From: an uncultured Actinomycetes bacterium
Lineage (GTDB): Bacteria; Actinomycetota; Actinomycetes; S36-B12; CAIYMF01
DNA length: 40,961 nucleotides
Direction of reading: 5' to 3'
Assembly: GCA_903918645.1 (NCBI GenBank)
Contig: CAIXFH010000220.1
Location: forward strand, 1 to 40,961
A model generated the notes under the pieces. The model did not search any database and was not told where the DNA came from. It saw only the letters and a program-made list of their open reading frames with translations. Positions within the stretch are counted from its first letter, which is position 1; every line of letters begins with the position of its first letter. Position numbers and translations under genes: made by a program. Below, piece after piece: positions 25,127 through 33,559 of this stretch.

Positions 25127-25658
25127 CGTTAGTTTCCCCATCATCACTTGTCGTGCTACCGCTTGCACCGGTGGTGGCCTGCGGAGTTGGCGTGGTCGTT
25201 TCAGGTGCCGGCTTGACGGTCGGCTGCACCTTGGTGGTGCCCTTGGTGGTGCCCTTGGTGGTGCTCTTCTTCGTCGTAGTGGTGACCGCCTTGGCGGCCT
25301 GCGGCTGCGCGGGCGACGGAGTCCAGGCTGCCTGGGCGCGAGCTGCATCGGCCGCGGCTTGTGCCTGCGCCGCGGCGAGCAGCGCTGCTTCTTGGGCGCG
25401 CTGCGCCTTTAGCGCACGAATGGCGTCAAGTGCGCCCGCAGCCTGGGTGGCGTCCGCGCTCAGCACAGCGATCTGGGAGTCAAGATCGGCGAGTTGCATG
25501 CGCAGGTCGGCGATCACCTGGGCGGTGGTCTGCCCCTCGGTGCCAGCTGACAGGCTCGACATAATCCCTGGAACGCTGGAAGCAGCTGCCATTCCCGCTG
25601 TGGCCAGCAGTCCGGTAGCGGCCAAGCAGGTGGCCACCAGGCGACTAGAACGCTTCAT
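25119..25658 (-). CDS. Secreted coiled-coil, Thr/Lys-rich protein with ATTGASG motif
   Basis: A 179-residue exported protein without known domain, first gene of the flavin/haem operon. From ATG 25658 (GGGAGGGG site) it has a signal peptide (MKRSSRLVATCL, then AATGLLATAGMAAAS), a helical coiled-coil region (about 45-115) rich in Ala, Gln and Leu, then a Thr/Lys/Pro-rich linker with two KGTT repeats, and an acidic end. Within the tail is PTPQATTGASG (motif 161-167, bases 25158-25178), the same ATTGASG as in the neighbouring protein although the flanking sequence differs. The overall plan (signal, coiled coil, Thr-rich linker, TGAS motif) is shared with the downstream gene, suggesting an old duplication or convergent design. 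Confidence 0.72.
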   Translation of the reverse strand: MKRSSRLVATCLAATGLLATAGMAAASSVPGIMSSLSAGTEGQTTAQVIADLRMQLADLDSQIAVLSADATQAAGALDAIRALKAQRAQEAALLAAAQAQAAADAARAQAAWTPSPAQPQAAKAVTTTTKKSTTKGTTKGTTKVQPTVKPAPETTTPTPQATTGASGSTTSDDGETNDD

Positions 25659-25794
25659 TTCGTACCCCTCCCGAGCGTGTTTCCGACATGCCTTATCTTT
25701 CGGCATCTCGAGCCCAGAAATGGAGGCTGCTTGTCCAGATTTCGACATCCGCTTAGCCAAGAAACGTCAAAGAAATCGGATTCATGCAAAGTTG

Positions 25795-25834
25795 CGGACT
25801 TCGATCGCGGCGATTAGTCCGATATGTCTTTTTT
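25795..25834. terminator. Hairpin with T-run downstream of the glycerol operon
   Basis: CGGACT (25795-25800) pairs with AGTCCG (25816-25821), with an inner ATCGC/GCGAT pairing; the plus strand then has a run of six T. It lies in the 239-bp gap between the oxidoreductase stop (25898) and the start of the secreted-protein operon (25658). The T-run suits plus-strand transcripts, for which there is no gene here; for the minus strand only an A-run precedes the stem. It may separate the two operons, but support is weak. Confidence 0.3.
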
Positions 25835-25897
25835 AACCTGCTTGATTCCCGAGTGGTGGGGCGCCGGACTCAGACGAGCAAACGAGCTCAGCCAAGC

Positions 25898-27205
25898 TCA
25901 GCCGAGCGTGACCCGCACCTCACCAGCCGCGGGATTAGCCCGTTCGAGCAGCGCCCACGGAGCACGAAGGACCCGGCCGGGCACCGCAGGCCAAGGAATG
26001 GTGAGTCGACCCACTTCCCGACCGTCTTGAGTGGCCACGAGCCGCGGGCTCAGGCGGAATTCGTCGCTCCACAGCAATAGCCGACGACGCGCCGGCGCGT
26101 GATCGCCAGCACGGATCAGCGATGGTGCGATCCACCGCAACGGGGCAACTGCCTGGATAACCGCCCCGTCTGGCAGCGAACTATCTGGCAGCGAACCCTC
26201 GGCCGCAGAACTGTCGGACGCAGAACCCTCGGCCGCAGAACTGTGCTCGCCCATGCCCAGATCACGCAGATAACTGCGAACGGCACCGGCCACCTGTCGA
26301 CCGTCTAGGGCGCACACATCGGCGGTGTCGACCGGGTGGATCAGGTTCCCGACCGCGAAAACACCAGCGCGCGAGGTGCGCAATGACATGTCGACCCGCG
26401 GGCCCCGAGTGCCTCGATCACGGTCAAGACCGGCCAGGGCCGTGAGTTCATAGTCTGGAATCCAGTCAGCGGTCAGCACTAGGACGTCACACTCAACGAT
26501 GCGCCGCGACCCTGCACGTACGTCCTCGACCTCGACGGCTTCGAGGGCGTCGCGCCCGATCACACGCACCACTCGGGTTGCCGTGCTCACTGGCGTGGAC
26601 AGCAGGACCCGCGCTGGGTGATGGAAGAGGGCATAGGACTCGGGCCGGGATCGCTCCGTGGTCATGAGCACGGTGTCGCAGCCCGCCTCACGCAAGGTCA
26701 GCACCGCCGACCAACTCACCAGCTCTGAACCAACCACCACAGCGCGCTTGCCAGGAGTTCGGTGGTGAAGGTGCACCATGTTCTGCAGTTGCCCCGTGGT
26801 CAGCACGCCCGCTGGACGATCACCGGCTATGAGACGAGCCGATCGCGGCCGTTCGCGTGCACCCGTGGCCAGGATCACGGCGTCGGCGTCCCACTGCACT
26901 CGCCCGTGTGGCGACGTGACGACTAGCGAATGATCACCGGCCCAGCCCGTGACCGTGGATTCGGTGCGGATGTCTACGCCTGCTTCACGAGCGCGTTCTA
27001 CCAGCCGTCGTGCATAGTTCGGGCCGGTCATAACACGGTGCAAGTCTCGGATGCCATAGCCGGTGTGAGCGCTGTGCCGCGGAATCCCACCAGCCGCAGA
27101 CTCTCGGTCAAACAGCACTACCTGATGAGTTCGCGCCAGCTCGGTGGCTGCGGTCAGACCCGCAGGGCCCGCCCCGACCACAAGGATCGTCGACCGATTC
27201 GTCAC
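25898..27205 (-). CDS. FAD/NAD(P)-dependent oxidoreductase of glycerol-3-phosphate dehydrogenase complex
   Basis: A 435-residue flavoprotein of the pyridine-nucleotide-disulfide oxidoreductase fold. FAD-binding GAGPAGLTAATELA is at residues 11-24, followed by VVLFDRESAAGG and ILATGARERPRSAR; a second nucleotide-binding region begins VVVGSELVSW; GVFAVGNLIHP marks the end of the FAD domain. In actinobacterial and Thermotoga-type glycerol operons such a protein is the partner of a BFD-containing glycerol-3-phosphate dehydrogenase, passing its electrons to an acceptor. The gene overlaps that dehydrogenase gene by 4 bp. Odd point: a pentapeptide-repeat linker near residue 320-345 separates the enzyme from a C-terminal beta-rich segment of about 85 residues. 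A DUF1667 protein, often third in such operons, is not seen here. Confidence 0.85.
   Translation of the reverse strand: MTNRSTILVVGAGPAGLTAATELARTHQVVLFDRESAAGGIPRHSAHTGYGIRDLHRVMTGPNYARRLVERAREAGVDIRTESTVTGWAGDHSLVVTSPHGRVQWDADAVILATGARERPRSARLIAGDRPAGVLTTGQLQNMVHLHHRTPGKRAVVVGSELVSWSAVLTLREAGCDTVLMTTERSRPESYALFHHPARVLLSTPVSTATRVVRVIGRDALEAVEVEDVRAGSRRIVECDVLVLTADWIPDYELTALAGLDRDRGTRGPRVDMSLRTSRAGVFAVGNLIHPVDTADVCALDGRQVAGAVRSYLRDLGMGEHSSAAEGSASDSSAAEGSLPDSSLPDGAVIQAVAPLRWIAPSLIRAGDHAPARRRLLLWSDEFRLSPRLVATQDGREVGRLTIPWPAVPGRVLRAPWALLERANPAAGEVRVTLG
26170..26250. repeat. 15-bp tandem repeats encoding a pentapeptide linker
   Basis: Inside the oxidoreductase gene, five imperfect 15-bp units encode the alternating pentapeptides SSAAE, GSASD, SSAAE, GSLPD and SSLPD. 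The DNA copies CGGCCGCAGAACTGT and CAGAACCCT recur almost exactly, so the array seems to have grown by slippage. The product is a flexible acidic linker between domains. Confidence 0.75.
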
Positions 27206-28614
27206 GACGACACCTCAATGTCTGCGCTTGCACCACGAAGTAGTTTCTCCACCTCGGCGCCGCAGTAGAAGCCTTGGCACCTACCCATGAGTGCCCTGGT
27301 ACGACGGCGAAGACCGTCCAGATCGGTTGGTGGAATTGGACTTTCAAGCGCATCCCGAATCTCGCCACGCGTGACGCGCTCGCAAAAGCACACCACTTTC
27401 CCGTACTCAGCATCTGCGGCTATCCGATCCGAATCGGCGTACGGTCGAATGAAGGCCTCGCCCACATTCGGCATCCGACGAGTGGGCGGTAGGTCGTCGC
27501 GCTGAATCAGTTGCAGTCCGGCGCCACGCAGGAGCTCGGCTACGTACTCGGCGAGCGCCATTGACGCGGTGAGCCCCGTGGATCGGATCCCGCCGACGAG
27601 CACGTACCTCTGTGCCGCGTCGATGGCGGTGACGTAGTCGTCATGTTCGGTCGCCGCGCGAAGACCCGCGTAAACAGCAGTGACTTCCTCGTCCAGTAGA
27701 TCGGGCATCAGCGCGCGGCCCTTGTCGAGGAGCGACGCCAAGCCGGCTTCAGTAGTGCCAGTAGCGGTCCGGTCTTCGATGTTGTCTGCAGTGGGACCCA
27801 GCATCACATTGCCGTAAATCGTCGGGCTGATCAGCACACCCTTGCCGCGAGACGACGGAACCGGCAGGACAATCGAGGAGACCAGTGACCGGGCGAGCTT
27901 GTCGAACACAATGAGCTCACCGCGGCGCGGCACCACGGTGAAGCGCTCAAAACCGAAGTGGCGGTCGATGATGTCGGCGCCATGCCCGGCGCAGTTGATC
28001 ACCCAGGTCGCACGCACGTCGCCCGAGTTTGTTCGCAGCACCGTGGCATTCCCCGTGCGTTCAACCGAATCGACCCGGTGATTGAGCAAAAGGGTCGCGC
28101 CTCGGTCGAGCGCCTCGGTCGCGTAGGCAAGAGCGGTAGTCCAGGAGCAGATGATCGACTCGTCTGGGACCGTGAGTCCGCCCAGTGCACCCAGACCAAG
28201 ATGCGGCTCACGTCGATACACCTCGTCGGCATCGACGAGCTCGCACAACTCGTAACCATTGGCGACGGCTTTGGCGGCCAACTTTCCAAGAGTGGCTAAC
28301 TCCTCGTCGGTCCATGCGACAAGTAGCGCGCCCGTGCGCTCTATCGGGATCCCCGCTCGGATCGAGTAGTCGCCCAACAATTCATAGCCGCGGCGGACCA
28401 ACTTCGATTCAAGCGACTCTGGAGTGGCATCGAAGCCGGTGTGCAAGATCGCGGTGTTGGCCTTGCTCGTAACGTCACCGATGTCAGCCCGCGCTTCGAT
28501 CAGTGCAACCGACAACTGGTATCCAGCGAGTTCGCGCGCCACCGCGCAGCCCACCAAACCGCCGCCGATCACGGCAATATCGACTGAGGTATCAAGATGG
28601 TTATCGGAGATCAC
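27202..28614 (-). CDS. FAD-dependent glycerol-3-phosphate dehydrogenase with BFD-type [2Fe-2S] domain
   Basis: A 470-residue flavoprotein that should oxidise glycerol 3-phosphate to dihydroxyacetone phosphate. FAD-binding GGGLVGCAVARELAG lies near residue 17-31, followed by LIEARADIGDVTSKANTAIL; the DAO fold continues to about 365 (YVLVGGIRSTGLTASMALAEY). The C-terminal 90 residues are a BFD-like domain with four cysteines in VCFCERVTRGE and GRCQGFYC, which bind a [2Fe-2S] cluster. The GTG start at 28614 overlaps the glycerol kinase stop (GTGA); the open frame reaches back to 29046 but that part is the kinase gene in another frame. Partner genes on both sides support the role in glycerol catabolism. 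Confidence 0.88.
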   Translation of the reverse strand: MISDNHLDTSVDIAVIGGGLVGCAVARELAGYQLSVALIEARADIGDVTSKANTAILHTGFDATPESLESKLVRRGYELLGDYSIRAGIPIERTGALLVAWTDEELATLGKLAAKAVANGYELCELVDADEVYRREPHLGLGALGGLTVPDESIICSWTTALAYATEALDRGATLLLNHRVDSVERTGNATVLRTNSGDVRATWVINCAGHGADIIDRHFGFERFTVVPRRGELIVFDKLARSLVSSIVLPVPSSRGKGVLISPTIYGNVMLGPTADNIEDRTATGTTEAGLASLLDKGRALMPDLLDEEVTAVYAGLRAATEHDDYVTAIDAAQRYVLVGGIRSTGLTASMALAEYVAELLRGAGLQLIQRDDLPPTRRMPNVGEAFIRPYADSDRIAADAEYGKVVCFCERVTRGEIRDALESPIPPTDLDGLRRRTRALMGRCQGFYCGAEVEKLLRGASADIEVSS

Positions 28615-30032
28615 GGCGACGCACCGATCGACGCGGTGACGGCCGCGCGCCAATTGCCCAGATACTCGTCGGCTCGCTCTCGCGACCATCGGGGTTCGTA
28701 GGTAGCTGCGGGTGTCCAGCGGCCAACAACATCGCTGACGCTGAGAGTGGACTCCAGCCCGATGCGCGCCGCAGCAGCAACACCCAGGGCCGTGGCGTCG
28801 GGCGACGGATAGACCTGAACTGGCGCCTGGAGCAGGTCGGTCTGCATCTGCATGAGTGCAGCAGACCCAGTGAGGCCACCGTCGACACGAAGAACGTCCA
28901 CAGGCGCACCCGAATCTGCACCCAGGACGCCGACTAGATCCACGATCTGGGCCAAGATGCCGCGGACGACCGCAGTAACCACATCCGCTCTGGATGTGGC
29001 CAAGGTGAGTCCGACGAACGAGGCGGCTGCATCGGGCTTCCACCAAGGGGCACCCAATCCGGCTAGCGCCGGAACGAAAAGCAACGACTGATCTGAATTG
29101 GGGTCAAGACCCGCCAGCGCAGTCGCCGGATCACTGAGGAGACCGAGTTCGCCCAGCCACCGAAGTGCCGAACCTGCCGTAAACACTTGGCCGTCAAGGC
29201 AATACGTGGTCGAGCCACGGAGTCGTGCAGCGACTGACGCGGTTAGTCCATGGAGCGATCGGGTCGGAGTCGTCCCGGTGGAACCTAGAACGAACGCGCC
29301 AGTGCCGTATGTGCATTTGGCCTCGCCCACAACGCGACAATCCTGCGCGAGCAATGCAGCCTGCTGATCCACCATGAGTCCAACAACCGGCACGGGTGCG
29401 CCGAATACAGACGTTGATCCGATCACCTCGTCGCAGGCGACCACGCGCGGTAGTTCTTCGTCGCCGAGCCCAAAGTGGCCGAGAAGATCCGGCGCCCACT
29501 GGGCCGTGTCAAGATCGAGAACGAGTGATCGACTGGCAGTGGTGACGTCAGTGACGAACTCGCCGCTGAGTGCATGCAGCAACCAGGAGTCAGTGGTAGT
29601 GACCACACCCTCACGGGTGAGATGCCGACGGATCCAGGCCTGCTTAGGTGCGCTGAAGTATGGATCGAGTACGAGCCCGGTGCGCTCAGCGATCCGGGCC
29701 GCGTATGGCGAGAGTTCAGCGCACAGATCAGCGGCCCGCGAGTCTTGCCAGACGATCGCGGTCGTAAGCGGCGCACCAGTTGAGCGGTCCCACGCCAGCA
29801 CGGTTTCACCCTGATTAGCCAACGCCACCGCATCGACCGAACCCACCTGGGCGAGTGCCTGACTTCCGGCACTCAACACCGATTCGAGCAACTCGGCGGG
29901 GTCCTGCTCAACCCGACCATCAGCCAAGTACTGAGGCCGAACTTGTTGGGTCGCGCTAGCGACCACGACACCATCCTCGACGACGAGCGCCTTGGTACCA
30001 GAGGTGCCTTGATCAATCGCGAGAACACGCAT
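28611..30032 (-). CDS. glpK: Glycerol kinase (FGGY family)
   Basis: A 473-residue FGGY carbohydrate kinase. It starts MRVLAIDQGTSGTKALV (phosphate-1 loop), has ALANQGETVLAWD and IVWQDSRAAD (the QGET and WQD signatures near the glycerol site), GLMVDQQAALLAQ with the catalytic aspartate, and KCTYGTGAFVL and VDGGLTGSAALMQMQ from the FGGY nucleotide-binding half. It would make sn-glycerol 3-phosphate, the substrate of the dehydrogenase encoded immediately downstream. The ATG at 30032 follows a GGGAGGTGC site. It is the first gene of the operon; the 89-bp gap upstream shows no obvious operator. Related FGGY kinases (xylulose, gluconate) cannot be excluded by sequence alone, but the neighbours support glycerol. 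Confidence 0.85.
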   Translation of the reverse strand: MRVLAIDQGTSGTKALVVEDGVVVASATQQVRPQYLADGRVEQDPAELLESVLSAGSQALAQVGSVDAVALANQGETVLAWDRSTGAPLTTAIVWQDSRAADLCAELSPYAARIAERTGLVLDPYFSAPKQAWIRRHLTREGVVTTTDSWLLHALSGEFVTDVTTASRSLVLDLDTAQWAPDLLGHFGLGDEELPRVVACDEVIGSTSVFGAPVPVVGLMVDQQAALLAQDCRVVGEAKCTYGTGAFVLGSTGTTPTRSLHGLTASVAARLRGSTTYCLDGQVFTAGSALRWLGELGLLSDPATALAGLDPNSDQSLLFVPALAGLGAPWWKPDAAASFVGLTLATSRADVVTAVVRGILAQIVDLVGVLGADSGAPVDVLRVDGGLTGSAALMQMQTDLLQAPVQVYPSPDATALGVAAAARIGLESTLSVSDVVGRWTPAATYEPRWSRERADEYLGNWRAAVTASIGASP

Positions 30033-30121
30033 GACGTCTGCACCTCCCAGCGGTCTACAACGCTGCCGAGTGAACCACAGTCAAGGCCCTCTGCTGGCAC
30101 CGACGCTTCGACAAACTCGAA

Positions 30122-30781
30122 TCACGTCGCGACTATCGACGACCCGTCGCCTGAGGGAGCGAGGGTGATGGCGCGATCAGCCACCAAGGCCGCCTCGTGC
30201 GGATCGTGAGTTACATGCAACGCAGGCACGCCCAGACGCTTGAGAAGTTCTCGTACCTCCGCGCCCAGCCGATCCCTCAGATCGCGATCGAGCGCAACAA
30301 AAGGCTCATCCAGTAGGAGCAATCGCGGGTGCGGAGCCAGCGCACGCGCCAACGCGACACGGCCCGCCTGGCCTCCCGACAGCGTCGCGACATCACGATG
30401 CTGAAAACCACTGAGGCCCACGAGTTCTAGCAGTTCTTCGATGCGCGCGGCGATGGCAGATCGTCGCTCGCCGCCGATCTCGAGTCCGTAACCGATGTTG
30501 CCTGCAACATCGCGATGGGGAAAGAGGAGCGCATCCTGGAAGACCATCCCCATTCGACGCCGATGGGCTGGCTCGCCGCGCAGATCATGCCCGTCCCACG
30601 TGACAGAGCCAGCATCAGGCTCGATCAGTCCGGCGATGACGCGCAGCAGCGATGTCTTACCCGCGCCACTCGGGCCGAGCAGGGCAACTATCTCGCCACT
30701 CCCGACGGCGATTGTCACCTCACGCAGAACCCAGACATCGCCGAGTCGCAGACTGATGGCGGTAACGTCGAGGCCACTCAC
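30122..30781 (-). CDS. thiQ: ABC transporter ATP-binding protein, probable thiamine importer ThiQ
   Basis: A 219-residue ATPase with Walker A GPSGAGKTSLL, Q-loop in MGMVFQDALLFPH, signature LSGGQAGRVALARAL, Walker B RLLLLDEPFVALD and switch histidine in LHVTHD. It powers import together with the permease encoded upstream. The GTG at 30781 is chosen as start because it forms a GTGA overlap with the permease stop and has GAGAGG seven bases upstream; an ATG at 30802 would add seven residues. The TPP riboswitch in front of the operon and the substrate-binding protein assign the substrate. Confidence 0.85.
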   Translation of the reverse strand: MSGLDVTAISLRLGDVWVLREVTIAVGSGEIVALLGPSGAGKTSLLRVIAGLIEPDAGSVTWDGHDLRGEPAHRRRMGMVFQDALLFPHRDVAGNIGYGLEIGGERRSAIAARIEELLELVGLSGFQHRDVATLSGGQAGRVALARALAPHPRLLLLDEPFVALDRDLRDRLGAEVRELLKRLGVPALHVTHDPHEAALVADRAITLAPSGDGSSIVAT

Positions 30782-32469
30782 GTTGTTGCCTCTCGATTCC
30801 AAGAGAGCCGCTCAGCAACGGCCGCGGCACTCGCAGTCAGCACCAGCAGGATGATTGACAGCGCTGCGGCCTGCCCCACATTCGATTCGCCGGGCCGCTC
30901 GAGCAGGTGGGCGATGTGGATCGGCATCGTGGGTGAACCAGCCCGGGCCAAGAACGACGTTGCACCAAATTCACCTAGCGACACCGATACTGCCAGGCCA
31001 GCCGAAACCCCAAGTGCCCGAGACAAAATGGGGAGGTCGACAGTGCGCCAGGCCACCCACGGTGGCGCGCCCAACAAGGCGGCTGCATCACGCAATCGCG
31101 GGTCGAGCGCGCGGAGCACTGGGAGTACCGTGCGCAGAACCAGCGGCATCGCGACGAGCGCCTGACCAATCGGGACGATGAGCCATGAACCACGCAGGTC
31201 CACTGGGCCGCGGGCGCTCGTGATCAGCAGGCCCAATCCGAGGGTGACCGCACTCGTGCCGAGTGGCAGCATCAGGGCGGAATCAAGCAGCTCGTGGCCA
31301 CGTCGCGTGTATGCAACTGCGCACGCGGCAAGCCCCCCGATGCCCACAGACACCACAACAGCTGGCACTGCATAGGTCAACGATGTCGAGATCGACTCCC
31401 ACGCTGAGACATCCCGCGACGTAGGGCCGCTGACGGAGACGGCACACCACCAATCCAAGCCCCAACGATCACCAACACGAAGCGAACTCACGAGCAATGC
31501 AAGCAAGGGCAAAGCCACAAGGACACCCAAAATCACAGTGGCCCCAACGAGTATTCGCTCTGCGCCAGACCGAGGAACAACAGTGGCACTTCGACGGATT
31601 CGATGACGAACGCCGCGGATCCGTTGAGTGCGACCAGAAGCGACCAGGACCACGAGTACGGCGACAATCTGCAACAGACAGAGTGCCGCCGCTCCCGGTA
31701 GGTCGAACAGGCTGACGGCACGCCGATAGATCTCAACTTCCAGCGTGGAACTGGTCGGGCCACCGAGGATCAGCACAACCCCAAAACTTGTGAAAGTGAA
31801 TAGGAATACCAACGACGTCGCGGCCAGCACAGCTGAACGCAGAAGCGGCCAGGTGATGGTTCGCCAGACGTCGTAAGGTGCGGCACCAAGGGTGCGCGCG
31901 GCTTGCGCATAGCGCTCATCTACCTGTGCCCAATGACTGCCGACGAGCCGCACGACAACCGCCAAGTTGAAGAAGATGTGTGCCAAGACGATTGCGCCCA
32001 ACGTACCTAGCCAGGACGGGGGCAGCACACCCCGGAAGGCTGCCCCAACAACCACAGTCGGAAGCACGAACGGAACCGTGATGAGCGCGAGCAGCCAACG
32101 CCGCCCCCGAAAGTGCAGTCGGTAGAGGGCATATGACGCTGGAAGCCCGATCACGACAGTCAACGTCGTGCTCAGCACAGCCTGCTCCAGCGTGAAGGCA
32201 ACCACATGCCACGTGGTCATCGACGTGAGCGCGGAACGCCCGTCAGCCGAGAAGCCTCGGACAAGGACATTGAGCAGTGGCCAGACGAAGAACAGCGCTA
32301 GAAACATCATCGGCACAGTGCCGAACCACCACGCAGACGGTGGGCGCACAAGCAGCCGATCGTCGCCTCTGATCACTTGCGCGGTCGGGCTGACTCGCTC
32401 GGTTGAACTGGTCGGGACGGTTGGGCTCGAGGAAGGTGCTGGACTCAGCGCAACGTCACCTGATCCCAT
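30778..32469 (-). CDS. thiP: Two-domain ABC permease, probable thiamine importer ThiP
   Basis: A 563-residue inner-membrane protein with about 12 helices in two homologous halves, each ending in a binding-protein-dependent permease signature: AARTLGAAPYDVWRTITWP in the first half and AAALLGAPPWVAWRTVDLP in the second (EAA loops that contact the ATPase). Fused permeases of this size are typical of ThiP/FbpB importers. The ATG at 32469 overlaps the end of the binding-protein gene by 25 bp and has a weak ribosome binding site, so translation is probably coupled. The N-terminal 45 residues are Ser/Thr/Pro-rich and cytoplasmic. Confidence 0.87.
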   Translation of the reverse strand: MGSGDVALSPAPSSSPTVPTSSTERVSPTAQVIRGDDRLLVRPPSAWWFGTVPMMFLALFFVWPLLNVLVRGFSADGRSALTSMTTWHVVAFTLEQAVLSTTLTVVIGLPASYALYRLHFRGRRWLLALITVPFVLPTVVVGAAFRGVLPPSWLGTLGAIVLAHIFFNLAVVVRLVGSHWAQVDERYAQAARTLGAAPYDVWRTITWPLLRSAVLAATSLVFLFTFTSFGVVLILGGPTSSTLEVEIYRRAVSLFDLPGAAALCLLQIVAVLVVLVASGRTQRIRGVRHRIRRSATVVPRSGAERILVGATVILGVLVALPLLALLVSSLRVGDRWGLDWWCAVSVSGPTSRDVSAWESISTSLTYAVPAVVVSVGIGGLAACAVAYTRRGHELLDSALMLPLGTSAVTLGLGLLITSARGPVDLRGSWLIVPIGQALVAMPLVLRTVLPVLRALDPRLRDAAALLGAPPWVAWRTVDLPILSRALGVSAGLAVSVSLGEFGATSFLARAGSPTMPIHIAHLLERPGESNVGQAAALSIILLVLTASAAAVAERLSWNREATT

Positions 32470-33554
32470 GCGTCGATCCAGGCAGAACGATTGTGATCAA
32501 CCACAGCCGGATCCATTGTCAGCGGCCTTGTCGGCTTAGCGGCGAACCGCACAAACACATCAGGAAGTGGCGTGCTAACGATTGCCGGGAAGACGAACAT
32601 CGACAACGGAACATCGGCCTGGAACTGCGGTGAGAGCAGCCAGTCGACAACCGTGCGAGCCGCCGCCTGGTTCTTGGTCCCTGCAAGCACGCCCGCATAC
32701 TCCACTTGTCGAAAGCAGCCATCGGTGAGAACTGAGGTGGAAGGCTTGAGCGGCTTTGGCGCGGCCGCATAGACGATCTCCGCTGGCGGACTCGATGCGT
32801 ACGAGACCACCATCGGTCGAGATCCCTTGCCACCAGAGGTGAATTGACCTTCGTACGCCGAGGTCCAGTCGTTCTCCACTAGCACGTCATTGGCACGCAG
32901 TGATCGCCAATAGTCCTGATAGCCAGCCGCACCGAAGCGTGCGACCGTGGCGAGCAGGAAGGCCAAACCAGGTGAGGAGGTCGCCGGGTTCTCGACAACG
33001 AGTAGCCCCTTGTAACGCGGATTAGCCAGTTCAGCGAGCGATGTCGGCTCGGGCAGGTTGTGCGCGGCGAACCACTCGTCGTCCAGGTTCACGCACACAT
33101 CGCCGTAGTCGATCGGCGTCACCACACCCCCTGTGCCAATCTTCAACGCTGGTGACTCCCCCGCTGCAGCCGGCGACTCGTAGGGCTCGAAGACTCCAGC
33201 CTGCACGGCACGGGAAAGCAACGTGTTGTCGACGCCGAACAGAACATCACCCTCGGGGTTTCCAGCGGTTAGGGCGGCCCGATTGACCACGTCACCTGCA
33301 TCACCAGTTGCCGCAATCTTGATGGTTATTCCGGTTCGCTCAGCGAACTCACTGAGCAGCGATTCGGTCACCGCGAAGGCATCGTGGGTAACGAGTGTGA
33401 TCGTGACCGTAGTCGGTCCCGCCGGTACCGCTGCCGCTGTCCCAGTGCCACCAGTGCCACCAGTGCCACCGCTGCCACACGCTGCGGAAAAGCCGGACGC
33501 GGTAACCAGCGCTAAGGCCACTAGGAGAACGCGTGATCGATTGAATACATACAA
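32445..33554 (-). CDS. thiB: Thiamine-binding lipoprotein of ABC importer, ThiB-like
   Basis: A 369-residue lipoprotein. The in-frame ATG at 33578 lies within the riboswitch; TTG at 33554 is preferred because GGAGGGA ends nine bases before it and because the protein then starts as a proper lipoprotein signal (MYVFNRSRVLLVALAL, lipobox SAAC). A Gly/Thr repeat linker (GGTGGTGGTG) tethers the domain. The mature part follows the ThiB/iron-binding fold: VTLVTHDAFAV, GDVLFGVDNTLLSRA, GDVCVNLDDEWF, LVVENPATSSPGLAFLL, WTSAYEGQF and SYASSPPAE. It would capture thiamine or TPP outside the membrane and hand it to ThiP. Control by the TPP riboswitch supports this assignment. Confidence 0.88.
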   Translation of the reverse strand: MYVFNRSRVLLVALALVTASGFSAACGSGGTGGTGGTGTAAAVPAGPTTVTITLVTHDAFAVTESLLSEFAERTGITIKIAATGDAGDVVNRAALTAGNPEGDVLFGVDNTLLSRAVQAGVFEPYESPAAAGESPALKIGTGGVVTPIDYGDVCVNLDDEWFAAHNLPEPTSLAELANPRYKGLLVVENPATSSPGLAFLLATVARFGAAGYQDYWRSLRANDVLVENDWTSAYEGQFTSGGKGSRPMVVSYASSPPAEIVYAAAPKPLKPSTSVLTDGCFRQVEYAGVLAGTKNQAAARTVVDWLLSPQFQADVPLSMFVFPAIVSTPLPDVFVRFAAKPTRPLTMDPAVVDHNRSAWIDAWDQVTLR

Positions 33555-33559
33555 GTGAA

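Noticed and set aside
25084-25836. Plus-strand frame of 250 codons opposite the coiled-coil secreted protein
   Set aside because: Ala/Val/Cys-rich mirror of Ala/Thr-rich coding sequence; the minus strand has signal peptide, ribosome binding site and operon structure.
28615-29046. N-terminal extension of the glycerol-3-phosphate dehydrogenase frame
   Set aside because: Overlaps the glycerol kinase gene in another frame; the GTGA overlap at 28614 gives the expected FAD-fold start.
30033-30121. Possible tRNA or small RNA gene in the gap between the glycerol and thiamine operons
   Set aside because: No T-loop-like GTTCRANNC sequence and no cloverleaf; only a promoter and ribosome binding site for the glycerol kinase are likely.
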